Below, piece after piece: positions 1 to 8,059 of a stretch of DNA of 64,000 nt (position 1 is the stretch's first letter; each line of letters opens with the position of its first letter). Both the position numbers and the translations under genes were made by a program. The notes under the pieces were generated by a model. That model ran no database searches. It was given only the letters and a program-made list of their open reading frames with translations, and was not told the origin of the DNA. This stretch comes from Mesorhizobium sp. B4-1-4 (lineage in GTDB: Bacteria; Pseudomonadota; Alphaproteobacteria; Rhizobiales; Rhizobiaceae), in NCBI RefSeq assembly GCF_006439395.2, contig NZ_CP083950.1, positions 4,763,001-4,827,000 of the forward strand. Reading direction: 5' to 3'.

Positions 1-829
<829 letters not shown>

Positions 830-830
830 G

Positions 831-1625
831 TCATGCAGCCTTTGCTTTTCCGGTTCCCTCATGCGCCGCCTTGGTGCGGGCCTGCAGGTCGCGCAATGTG
901 TTGAGTTCGAGATCGCTTGGCGCCGGCGTCTCGTCAAGCGCCTCGGCGAACCTGACGACCCAGCCACAGGTCTCCTGCACCTGCTGGCGTGTGACGCCGG
1001 GATGCAGCGACACGACCGTGAATTCCTTGGTCACCGGGTCTGGTTTCCAGATCGCAAGGTCGGTGATCAGCAAAGTGGGCCCGGCCGTCTCGATGCCGAG
1101 GCGCTTTCGGTGATCACCGCCCTCGCCGTGGCCGAAGGAGGTGAAGAAGTCGATCTTTTCGACCATTCCACGCCTTGTCTGCGCCATGGTGATGTAGATC
1201 TCCTTCGACGAGGTCGCGATCTCCGGCGCGCCGCCGCCGCCGGGAAGCCGGGTCTTGGGGTGGAAATAGTCGCCGATGACCGTGGTGTTGATGTTGCCGA
1301 ACTTGTCGAGTTGGGCAGCCCCGAGGAAACCGATCGAGATGCGGCCACCCTGCAGCCAGTAGCGGAACATTTCCGGCACCGCGACGGTGGTGACCGCGGT
1401 TTCGGACAGTTCGCCGTCGCCGATCGACAGCGGCAGCACGTCAGGCGCGGTGCCGATCGTGCCGCTTTCATAGATCAGCGTGATGTCGGGTGCATGCGTC
1501 AGCCTCGCCACGTTGCAAGCGGCGGAGGGCGCACCGATGCCGACGAAACAGACATCGTCGTTCTTCAACGCGCGGCTGGCTGCGATCGTCATCATCTCGT
1601 TGGGAGTGAAACCCCGTTCGCTCAT
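831..1625 (-). CDS. pcaJ: 3-oxoadipate CoA-transferase subunit B
   Basis: Beta subunit (264 aa) of succinyl-CoA:3-oxoadipate CoA-transferase, which activates 3-oxoadipate for thiolysis by PcaF. The family I CoA-transferase active-site glutamate is seen in the LIYESGTIG segment (~residue 51), and the glycine-rich LPGGGGAPEIA segment follows near residue 128. Its ATG overlaps the last bases of pcaI (TCAT on the plus strand at 1622-1625, an ATGA overlap), so the two subunits are translationally coupled, as expected for a 1:1 heteromer. Length is normal for the family. Confidence 0.93.
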   Translation of the reverse strand: MSERGFTPNEMMTIAASRALKNDDVCFVGIGAPSAACNVARLTHAPDITLIYESGTIGTAPDVLPLSIGDGELSETAVTTVAVPEMFRYWLQGGRISIGFLGAAQLDKFGNINTTVIGDYFHPKTRLPGGGGAPEIATSSKEIYITMAQTRRGMVEKIDFFTSFGHGEGGDHRKRLGIETAGPTLLITDLAIWKPDPVTKEFTVVSLHPGVTRQQVQETCGWVVRFAEALDETPAPSDLELNTLRDLQARTKAAHEGTGKAKAA

Positions 1626-2479
1626 GCCGCTTTCCTCAAATGTTCGACGCGGGCCGCGAAATCACCGGCGCTCTTGCCGATGACGTTCGCCTGCATCCAC
1701 GCCTGGAACTTGCCACGGTCAGCGGCGATCTCGTCCCATTCGAGATAGGCGGCATTGTCGCGCGCATAATAGCCATGCGCGTAGGAGGGGTGCGATCCAC
1801 CGGGTACGACCGAGATCGCCGCGATCGTCCAGCGCGGCAGCACAGTCAGATTGGGGTGCAGATCGTCGAAATTGTCGACCACTTCCTCCACCGTCACCAC
1901 CGCGCGCCTGGCCGCCAGCACAGCCTCCTTCTGGATGCCGATGATGCCTTCAACCAGAACATTGCCTTTGCGGTCGGCCTTCTGCGCATGGATGAAGGTG
2001 ACGTCGGGCCGGATCGACGGCACCGCTGCCAGCACCTCGCCAGTGAACGGACAGGTGACTGACTTGATGTTCGGATTGACATTGGCCAGTCCGGCGCCGC
2101 GATAGCCGCGGAACACCGCGCAGGGCAGGCCGGCCGCCCCTGCCTCATAGGCGTTGGCCATGCCGGCATGGCTGTGCTCCTCGATCTCGATCGACCTGGG
2201 GAAGCCGTTCTCGATCGAATCGCGGGCACGCCGCAGCAGGCCGACGCCGGGGTTGCCGATATAGGAGAAGATGATTTTCTTCGCCATGCCCATGCCGATC
2301 ATCTGGTCGTAGATCAGGTCCGGCGTCATGCGGATCAGGGTCAGGTCGCGAAACCCCTGGCGGATCGCCTCATGCGCCGCCGCCGTCGGGATCAGATGGG
2401 TGAAGCCTTCGAAGGCGACGGAATCACCATTATTGAGGTTCTCGGCCACCGCCTTTTTGAGCGGCAGGAACTTGACCAT
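1622..2479 (-). CDS. pcaI: 3-oxoadipate CoA-transferase subunit A
   Basis: Alpha subunit (285 aa) of the 3-oxoadipate CoA-transferase; first gene of pcaIJF. It starts MVKFLPLKKAVAENLNNGD and carries the subunit-A glycine loop region GFTHLIPTAAAHEAIRQG. A longer frame extends upstream to 2518, but the ATG at 2479 has a GGAG 8 bases upstream and matches where family members begin; the extension would also run over the operator at 2502-2516. Transcription is probably controlled by the divergent pcaR. Confidence 0.92.
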   Translation of the reverse strand: MVKFLPLKKAVAENLNNGDSVAFEGFTHLIPTAAAHEAIRQGFRDLTLIRMTPDLIYDQMIGMGMAKKIIFSYIGNPGVGLLRRARDSIENGFPRSIEIEEHSHAGMANAYEAGAAGLPCAVFRGYRGAGLANVNPNIKSVTCPFTGEVLAAVPSIRPDVTFIHAQKADRKGNVLVEGIIGIQKEAVLAARRAVVTVEEVVDNFDDLHPNLTVLPRWTIAAISVVPGGSHPSYAHGYYARDNAAYLEWDEIAADRGKFQAWMQANVIGKSAGDFAARVEHLRKAA

Positions 2480-2501
2480 CGCCAGGGCTCCAATCCCGAA
2501 A

Positions 2502-2516
2502 GTTCGCATTGCGAAC
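2502..2516. promoter_or_regulatory. Probable PcaR operator, 15-bp perfect palindrome
   Basis: The sequence GTTCGCATTGCGAAC is a perfect inverted repeat with 7-bp arms around one central base. It sits 23 bp upstream of the pcaI start, between pcaI and the divergent pcaR. The PcaR operator known from Pseudomonas putida is a 15-bp element of the same form (GTTCG...CGCAC), so this is a strong operator candidate. Binding itself is inferred. Confidence 0.7.
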
Positions 2517-2600
2517 ATATGTATTGTATGTGATACTTTCTAGGCTGACCGGAGCCCCGAGTCAATCCGGGCGGACGGCAGCCTTTGGTATGGAGGTCAG

Positions 2601-3371
2601 ATGGACGAAGGGGCTGCTTCGCGTGATCACGTCGGCTCGCTTGAACGCGGCCTCGCCGTCATGGAGATCCTCGCCCGCCACCCTTCGGGCATGACGCTGA
2701 CCGAAATGGCGGAGGAAGCCGGCCTGACCCGGGCTGGCGCCAGGCGATTCCTGCTGACCTTGGTCGCGACCGGCTATGCCACACAGGCTGGCCGCGTGTT
2801 TTCGCTGTCGCCACGTCTGCTGACGGTTGCGCGCACCTGGCTCGGCGGCGCCTCGCTGTGGAGCTTCGCGGCCCCCATCATGCGCGCGGTGGCGGCGCAG
2901 CTGAACGAAGCCTGTTCGGCGGCGATCCTCTCGGGCGAGGATGTCGTCTACGTCGCCCGTATTCCTGGCCGCCGCATCCTCAGCGTCTCGCTGGATGTCG
3001 GCACCAGGCTGCCGGCCTATTGCACCTCGATGGGGCGCATGCTGCTCGCCGGGCTGACATCTGAAGAATTGGACACCTTTCTCAGCCGCGCGGCGATCGA
3101 GAGAAGAACGGCCAAGACGATCATCGACAGGCCCCTGCTGGCGAAGGCCATCGCCAAAGCGAGGAAGGACGGCTTCGCCATCGTCGACGAGGAGTTGGAA
3201 CTCGGCCTGCGCTCCATCGCCGTGCCGATCCGCGACCGCTCGGGAAACACGGTCGCGGCCATCAATGTGTCGACACAGTCGGCGCGGTTCTCGGTTGCCG
3301 AGATGGAACGGGAAATCCTGCCCGCGCTGCTTGGGGCCAGGCAGCGCATCGAGGATTTCTTTGTGGTTTAG
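2601..3371 (+). CDS. pcaR: IclR-family regulator of the pca genes
   Basis: A 256-aa IclR-family regulator, probably responding to 3-oxoadipate (beta-ketoadipate) and controlling pcaIJF. An N-terminal winged helix (residues ~8-65: SLERGLAVMEILARHPSGMT then LTEMAEEAGLTRAGARRFL) is followed by the effector-binding domain with the conserved SMGRMLLAG segment (~148-156) and ELELGLRSIAVPI near 205. GGAGG lies 4 bases before the ATG. Divergent placement with a palindromic operator is the classic arrangement for this regulator. The symbol rests on context and family, not on a search. Confidence 0.85.
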   Translation: MDEGAASRDHVGSLERGLAVMEILARHPSGMTLTEMAEEAGLTRAGARRFLLTLVATGYATQAGRVFSLSPRLLTVARTWLGGASLWSFAAPIMRAVAAQLNEACSAAILSGEDVVYVARIPGRRILSVSLDVGTRLPAYCTSMGRMLLAGLTSEELDTFLSRAAIERRTAKTIIDRPLLAKAIAKARKDGFAIVDEELELGLRSIAVPIRDRSGNTVAAINVSTQSARFSVAEMEREILPALLGARQRIEDFFVV

Positions 3372-3401
3372 GAAAGTCTTGTTGACCTTCCCAACATCGG
3401 C

Positions 3402-3574
3402 GGGACAGCGCCCCCTCTGCCCTGCCGGGCATCTCCCCCACTTGGGGGGAGATCGGACGTCAAGCCGGCTTTCGCCAATCTCCAACGTCGCAGGAGAAGG
3501 CGAATCGATGAAACTGCCAATCTCCCTCCTTGTGGGGGAGATGTCCGGCAGGACAGAGGGGGGGCGCTGTCCCT
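3402..3574. repeat. Intergenic inverted-repeat (MITE-like) element, ~173 bp
   Basis: Two arms of about 55 bases (3402-3455 and 3517-3574) are near-perfect reverse complements. They begin GGGACAGCGCCCCC and contain the block CATCTCCCCCAC. Each arm also folds on itself at the CTCCCC/GGGGAG core. The 60-base middle has no coding signal. Shorter related arms lie at 52763-52794 and 54745-54781. The RNA could act as a terminator between pcaR and the convergent oxidoreductase, but its main identity is a dispersed palindromic repeat. No transposase is present. Confidence 0.8.
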
Positions 3575-3609
3575 CCAGCCTCTCCTCAAAATGGCGACGC
3601 TAAGCGACC

Positions 3610-4908
3610 TCAATGCTTGATCCTATCCCGCATCGCGTACCACAGCATTCCCAGCACATAGAGCGGGCCGCGCAGCGCCGTTCCACCCGGGAACGGCATC
3701 GGCGTGAGCGTCGAAAACAGGTCGAGCCGCGAGGCGTCGCCGGTGATCGCTTCGGCGAGCAGCTTGCCCGACAGCGTCGATAGGATGACGCCCTTGCCGG
3801 AATAGCCGTGCGCGAAATAGACCTCGCCATAGTGCCCGACATGCGGCAGGCGCGATGTCGTCACCGACACCAGTCCGCCCCAGGCATGATCGATGCGGCA
3901 GCCCTTGAGCTGCGGAAAGGTGCCTTCCATATGCGGCCGCACGAAGCCGGCAATGTCGGCCGGCGGTGACGGCGTATAACGCTCGCCGCCGCCGAACAGC
4001 AGGCGGCCGTCCGCCGACATGCGGTAATAGTTGACGACAAAGCGCGTGTCGGACACCGCGACGTTGGCCGGGATGACGTTGCGCTTGCCTTCCAGCGGCT
4101 CGGTGGCGACGATGTAGTTTCCGACCGGCATGATGCGGCTGTTGACGCGCGGCTCCAGCCCGTGGAGCAACGCGTCGCCCGCCAGCACGACATGTCTTGC
4201 GCGCACAGATCCCTTTGCTGTCGAGACCCGTATGGAAGGCTCGCGCTCCAGCCGCGTGGCCACCGAATTCTCGTGGATGATGACACCGGCGGCCACTGCC
4301 GCGCGGGCGAGGCCCAAAGTGTAATTCAAGGGATGCATGTGGCCGCCAAGCGGCTCGTACATCGCGCCGTGATAGGGCGTGTCGACCTTGGCCTGGGCTT
4401 CCGCCGCCGACAATATCTCGACGTCGCGGAATTTCATCACGCTTTCGAGGCAGCTGGCCTCCTCCTCCAGATCCCTGAGGTCGGAGCCGTTGACCGCGCC
4501 GACCAGATGACCGGTTAGCCTGAGATCGCAATCGATGGCGTTGCGCTCGATAATGTCGAGCACCAGCCCACGCGCCTCGAAAGCGAGGTCGAACAGCACC
4601 TTCGCCCGCTCGGGCCCGTAGAGTTTGACCAGGCCCTTGGCGCCCTTGCGTAGGCCGGGGATCATCTGGCCGCCATTGCGCCCCGACGCCCCCCAGCCAA
4701 TCTTGCCGCCTTCGAGCAGCATCACCTTCAGGCCGCGCTCGGCGGCGTGAAGGGCGGCGGACAGGCCGGTGCAGCCGCCGCCGACGACGACCAGGTCGGC
4801 GTCGACATCGCCCACGAGCGCTGCATGATCCGGCGCCGGATTGGCGGTGGCGACATAGTAGGATTTGCCGATATCGAGACCGGAATTGAAACCCGTCGAA
4901 GATGCCAT
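3610..4908 (-). CDS. FAD-dependent amine oxidoreductase (gamma-glutamylputrescine oxidase type)
   Basis: A 432-aa DAO-superfamily flavoprotein. The dinucleotide-binding motif VVVGGGCTGLSAALHAAERG is at ~residues 38-57, followed by KIGWGASGRNGGQ and a C-terminal FAD contact region around AHGYSGKGVILS. The family oxidises amines such as gamma-glutamylputrescine to aldehyde plus peroxide. The start at 4908 is 2 bases from the stop of the glutamine-synthetase-like gene, so the two form an operon, matching the PuuA/PuuB pair of putrescine degradation. The exact amine substrate is inferred from the pairing. Confidence 0.82.
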   Translation of the reverse strand: MASSTGFNSGLDIGKSYYVATANPAPDHAALVGDVDADLVVVGGGCTGLSAALHAAERGLKVMLLEGGKIGWGASGRNGGQMIPGLRKGAKGLVKLYGPERAKVLFDLAFEARGLVLDIIERNAIDCDLRLTGHLVGAVNGSDLRDLEEEASCLESVMKFRDVEILSAAEAQAKVDTPYHGAMYEPLGGHMHPLNYTLGLARAAVAAGVIIHENSVATRLEREPSIRVSTAKGSVRARHVVLAGDALLHGLEPRVNSRIMPVGNYIVATEPLEGKRNVIPANVAVSDTRFVVNYYRMSADGRLLFGGGERYTPSPPADIAGFVRPHMEGTFPQLKGCRIDHAWGGLVSVTTSRLPHVGHYGEVYFAHGYSGKGVILSTLSGKLLAEAITGDASRLDLFSTLTPMPFPGGTALRGPLYVLGMLWYAMRDRIKH

Positions 4909-4910
4909 GA

Positions 4911-6290
4911 TCACACCTTCAACAGCAGGTGGTCGCGTTCCCAGCTCGTCACCACGCTCTGGAACAGGTCGAGCTCGACGCTCTTGACGCGCAGATAGGT
5001 CTGGAAGAAATCCTCGCCGAGCAGCGTCCGCACCGGCTCGCAAGCCGTGAAGCGGTCGAGCGCCTCCTCCATGGTCTTCGGCAGCGTGCTCTTGATCTTG
5101 TAGGCATTGCCCGACGCCTCGGCCGAGCGCGCCAGTTTCTGTTCGACGCCGAGATAGCCGGCGAGCAGCGAACCGGCGATCGCCAGATAGGGATTGCAAT
5201 CCGCGCCCGGCAGGCGGTTCTCGACTCGCCGCGCGGCACGGCAACCGGCGGGCACGCGCAAGCCGCAGGAGCGGTTGTCATGCGACCACTCGATGTTGGC
5301 TGGCGCGCTGTGGTTCGGCCGGATGCGGCGATACGAATTCACGTTCGGCGCGAACAGCGGCATGATTTCGGGGACATATTTCTGCAGCCCGCCGATGAAG
5401 TGTCCGAACATCTCGGTGTCGGCGTCATCGGTGCCGGCAAACAGCGCGTTGCCAACCTCGTCGACGATCGACATGTGCAGGTGCATCGAGCTTCCTGCCT
5501 GCGCGGCGATCGGCTTGGCCATGAAGGTGGCGTGCATGCCGCATTGCTGCGCGGCCTGCCGCGTCAGCCGCTTGAACAGCAGCACCTGGTCGGCCAGCGG
5601 CAGCGCGTCGCCATGCAGCAGGTTGATCTCCAGCTGCGCCGTGCCCGATTCGTGGATCAGCGTGTCGAGCGGCAGCCCGGCGGCCGCGGCATAGTCATAG
5701 ACGCGCCTGATCACCGGCTCGAACTCCTCGAGTGCCGCCATGTCATAGGGGTGCTGCACGCCCTCGGCGCGGCCATTGGCGCCGACCGGGGCGGTCAGCG
5801 GTTTGTCCGGATCGGGATTGGGCGCGGTGAGGTAGAATTCAAGCTCCGGCGCCACGACGGCCCGCCAGCCACGCTGCCGGTAGAGGTCGAGCACGGCCCG
5901 CAGCACATGGCGCGGCGAGGCCATCCATGGCCTGCCATCCATGTGGAAGGCGTCGGCGAAGACATAGGCCTTGCCAGGCCCGGCGCCGGGCGCCAGGCAC
6001 AGCGTCGAGACATCGGGCACCATGCGCATGTCCGGGTCCGAATAGGCGAAACCCTCGTCGATCGAGCCGGAATAGCGGCCGTCGATGCTGACCAGGAAGG
6101 CGCTGCTCGGCAGATAGAGCGCGCGGTCCTCCAGCGTCTTCAGGAATTTCGCCGTCGGCAGCGCCTTGCCGCGCAGCACGCCGTTCATGTCGGGCACCAG
6201 GCATTCGACTTCATTGATGCCATGCTGCGCCAGCCAAGCCTTGGGATCGTTGCCGCCGGAGAGCGAGGTGTTGGTGTTCTTGTCAAGCAT
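4911..6290 (-). CDS. Glutamine-synthetase-family ligase (gamma-glutamylpolyamine synthetase type)
   Basis: A 459-aa glutamine synthetase family protein. Family signatures seen: GSSMHLHMSI, the PLFAPNVNSYRRIRPNHSAP block, and the ATP-site NRSCGLRVPAG. The N-terminus (DMNGVLRGKALP) is typical of the GlnA3/PuuA type rather than true GlnA, so gamma-glutamylation of putrescine or another amine is likely. The ATG at 6290 was chosen because upstream codons in this frame belong to the decayed glycosyltransferase at 6296-6670. It is followed directly by the FAD oxidoreductase in the same operon. Confidence 0.83.
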   Translation of the reverse strand: MLDKNTNTSLSGGNDPKAWLAQHGINEVECLVPDMNGVLRGKALPTAKFLKTLEDRALYLPSSAFLVSIDGRYSGSIDEGFAYSDPDMRMVPDVSTLCLAPGAGPGKAYVFADAFHMDGRPWMASPRHVLRAVLDLYRQRGWRAVVAPELEFYLTAPNPDPDKPLTAPVGANGRAEGVQHPYDMAALEEFEPVIRRVYDYAAAAGLPLDTLIHESGTAQLEINLLHGDALPLADQVLLFKRLTRQAAQQCGMHATFMAKPIAAQAGSSMHLHMSIVDEVGNALFAGTDDADTEMFGHFIGGLQKYVPEIMPLFAPNVNSYRRIRPNHSAPANIEWSHDNRSCGLRVPAGCRAARRVENRLPGADCNPYLAIAGSLLAGYLGVEQKLARSAEASGNAYKIKSTLPKTMEEALDRFTACEPVRTLLGEDFFQTYLRVKSVELDLFQSVVTSWERDHLLLKV

Positions 6291-6295
6291 TTCGT

Positions 6296-6670
6296 TCAAT
6301 TCCGTATCAGAGAGAGTATGGCTTGCGCGGCCAAATCCGTTCCGGGTTCCAGCGCCATCCGGGCTGCATTGTCCCTCAGGGGCGCGCATGGCGTCGTCGG
6401 CCAGCAGGCCGACAATGGCTCTCTCCATACTCCTTCTGTCCAGCCGTCACGGCCGATATGGTCGCCGACGCCGGTCTCTCCGGCGCGCCACGCATTGTCA
6501 TGGCCGTCCCTGCAATAGAGCATGATCAGCGACGGCATGCCGAAGCGTAGCGCCTCGCAAAAGCGCGCGCCCCGCGCACGCAACGACCGCGCAATGCCGA
6601 CGCAATTCAACGCCGCGCCGAAACTGGCTTCGGGAAACAGCGCGATGGTCGGACTGGCTTTGCGCGTCAA
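6296..6670 (-). pseudogene. Remnant of a UDP-glycosyltransferase-like gene
   Basis: The N-terminus (ASPTIALFPEASFGAALNCV) looks like the start of a macrolide/UDP-glycosyltransferase fold. It runs at residue ~37 straight into what should be the C-terminal donor-binding region (FCEALRFGMPSLIMLYC, then DGHDNAWRAGETGVGDHIGRDG). About 250 central residues are missing. Near 6430 the frame shifts: the expected continuation MERAIVGLLADDAMRA is in another frame and returns near 6385 at LRDNAARMALEPGTDLAAQA. One large deletion plus two compensating small indels therefore mark a dead gene. It ends six bases before the ligase start, so it was once probably first in that transcript. Confidence 0.75.
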
Positions 6671-6681
6671 TTATTTCCTCT

Positions 6682-7215
6682 TCAATCGGGCCGGCTGATC
6701 ATGCCGAACAGCGCGGGGGCGCCGCGGCTGGCCGCTTGCGATCGCTGGCTGCGGGAGAGCCGCAGGTGGATACGAAGCAGATCGGCAGCCACCTCATACT
6801 GCCGGTTTTCGAGAGGGTCGAGTATGTTCAGGTGTTCGCGCAAAGATTGCTTCAGGCGGAACACATTGACCCCGGCATAATGCCCGGCAGCCGGCGCAAC
6901 CTTAGATGATCCGACAGCGCATCGGTGAGGAAACGATTGGCACAGCCCTCGGCGATCATGCCGTGAAAATCGATGTCCAGCCGCTGGAATTCGCGCATCG
7001 AACGCGGCGTCCGGCAGCGGCCTGCGCCTCCACGCCCTGGCGCAACGCCACGGCCCGCGTCCCGCCCAGCCGGAAGCCGGGCGTCAGGATCGCCGCCGCC
7101 TCGAGGAGCAGGCGGAACTCATAGCTTGGGCTTCCGGATCGTCTGGTGCGCGGCGGAACAGCCAGGATTGCCCGGCGCGCGGTCGAGCAGATTCTCCTCC
7201 GTCAGTCTGTTAATC
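6682..7215 (-). pseudogene. Decayed GntR-family (FCD domain) regulator
   Basis: No intact frame spans the stretch, but consecutive fragments in different minus-strand frames line up as one FadR-type GntR regulator: INRLTEENLLDRAPGNP near 7150-7215, SYEFRLLLEAAAILTPGF near 7070-7120, EFQRLDIDFHGMIAEGCANR (~6940-7000), then SLREHLNILDPLENRQYEVA ending near 6682. The FCD metal-site histidines (DFHGMI and REHLNIL) are recognisable. At least two frameshifts are needed. The N-terminal helix-turn-helix is not recognisable. It lies in the same decay zone as the glycosyltransferase remnant. Confidence 0.65.
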
Positions 7216-7516
7216 CCCTGATCGACAATGACGCGCTACCCCTCGGCGACTGGAAAGCATCCGGACTCGGCCATGAACTCGGCCGCCAGGGCTGGATGCC
7301 TTCCGCCGCCCGAAGGTGGTGATCGAGCACAAGCCGGCGATCCAGGAATGGTGGTATCCCTATCCCGATAGCTGGCTCCGCGCGACCGGCGGCCGCAAGC
7401 ACGTCCAGGCCACACCTGCTTTCCTTTCGAAGGCAAGCAACAGGAACCTCGGCCAGCGAGGATGGTTGTTCCGTTGGTCGACACGGGGCTGGCGGTCTTA
7501 CAATCGGAGCGACGAG
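7216..7516. other. Degenerate intergenic stretch without a supported gene
   Basis: About 300 bases between the GntR remnant and the GFA gene. The plus-strand frame of the GFA gene is open back to 7316 and would add 67 residues (EWWYPYPDSWLRATGG...), but family members begin near the ATG at 7517 and this extension has no recognised domain. On the minus strand LAAEFMAESGCFPVAEG near 7250 may be the far end of the decayed regulator. No promoter is called. Confidence 0.4.
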
Positions 7517-7960
7517 ATGGACGGCAGGATTGAAACGGGCGCCTGTTTTTGCGGGGCAATTGCCGCCGAGATGCGAGGCGAGCCGTTCTGGGTCTGCACC
7601 GACCATGACGACGATTGCCGCCGGGCAATCGGCAGCCCATTGACCGTATGGGTCGGCTACCGTCCGCATCAGGTGCGGCTCACTCGTGGCCGGCCGAAGG
7701 AATTCTCCAAGACCAAGGGCATTGTGCGAACATTCTGCGGAGATTGCGGCTCCTCGATCGCCTATCGCGATGAAGGGCTGAGCAACGAAATCTACGTCAC
7801 GATAGGCTTTTTCGACCATCCGGAGCGGTTCAGTCCGCAAGCGCACGCCTATTGGCGCCTGAGACTGCCTTGGGTGGAATTCTCGGACGACCTGCCGCGT
7901 ATCGATACCTATTCGCGGCCACGCGATCCCGCGTTCGGAAATCCTGCCGACCGTAAATAA
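7517..7960 (+). CDS. GFA-family (glutathione-dependent formaldehyde-activating type) zinc protein
   Basis: A 147-aa GFA-domain protein (CENP-V/GFA zinc fold). The zinc ligands are visible as C10-x-C12 (GACFCG), C27...C34 (VCTDHDDDCRRAIGSP) and C74-x-x-C77 (FCGDCGSS). The middle motif has the DHDDDC form instead of the usual C-H-C, a common divergent subgroup. Most relatives have no proven formaldehyde activity, so the role is unknown. The start at 7517 is preceded by GGAGCGACGAG. It is convergent with the fadB-like gene. Confidence 0.8.
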   Translation: MDGRIETGACFCGAIAAEMRGEPFWVCTDHDDDCRRAIGSPLTVWVGYRPHQVRLTRGRPKEFSKTKGIVRTFCGDCGSSIAYRDEGLSNEIYVTIGFFDHPERFSPQAHAYWRLRLPWVEFSDDLPRIDTYSRPRDPAFGNPADRK

Positions 7961-8059
7961 GTCTCCTTACGCCTGGATCGCTTCGATCAAAGCGCGCGAG
8001 ACGGAAGCAATAGGCCGTCGCGGAGAGCGAGGCGGCGATGCAAATCGTTGGAAACGAGC

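Noticed and set aside
2480..2518. Upstream extension of pcaI
   Set aside because: It would translate through the operator palindrome, and the ribosome-binding site favours ATG 2479.
3402..3574. Large hairpin as a simple terminator for pcaR
   Set aside because: It is far longer than a terminator, lacks a T run, and has relatives elsewhere, so it is called a repeat with possible terminator effect.
4929..6518. Plus-strand frame opposite the glutamine-synthetase-like gene
   Set aside because: It is antisense to a gene with complete family motifs, with composition typical of shadow frames.
7202..7846. Minus-strand frame opposite the GFA gene
   Set aside because: The plus strand has the complete set of GFA zinc ligands; the minus frame has no domain.
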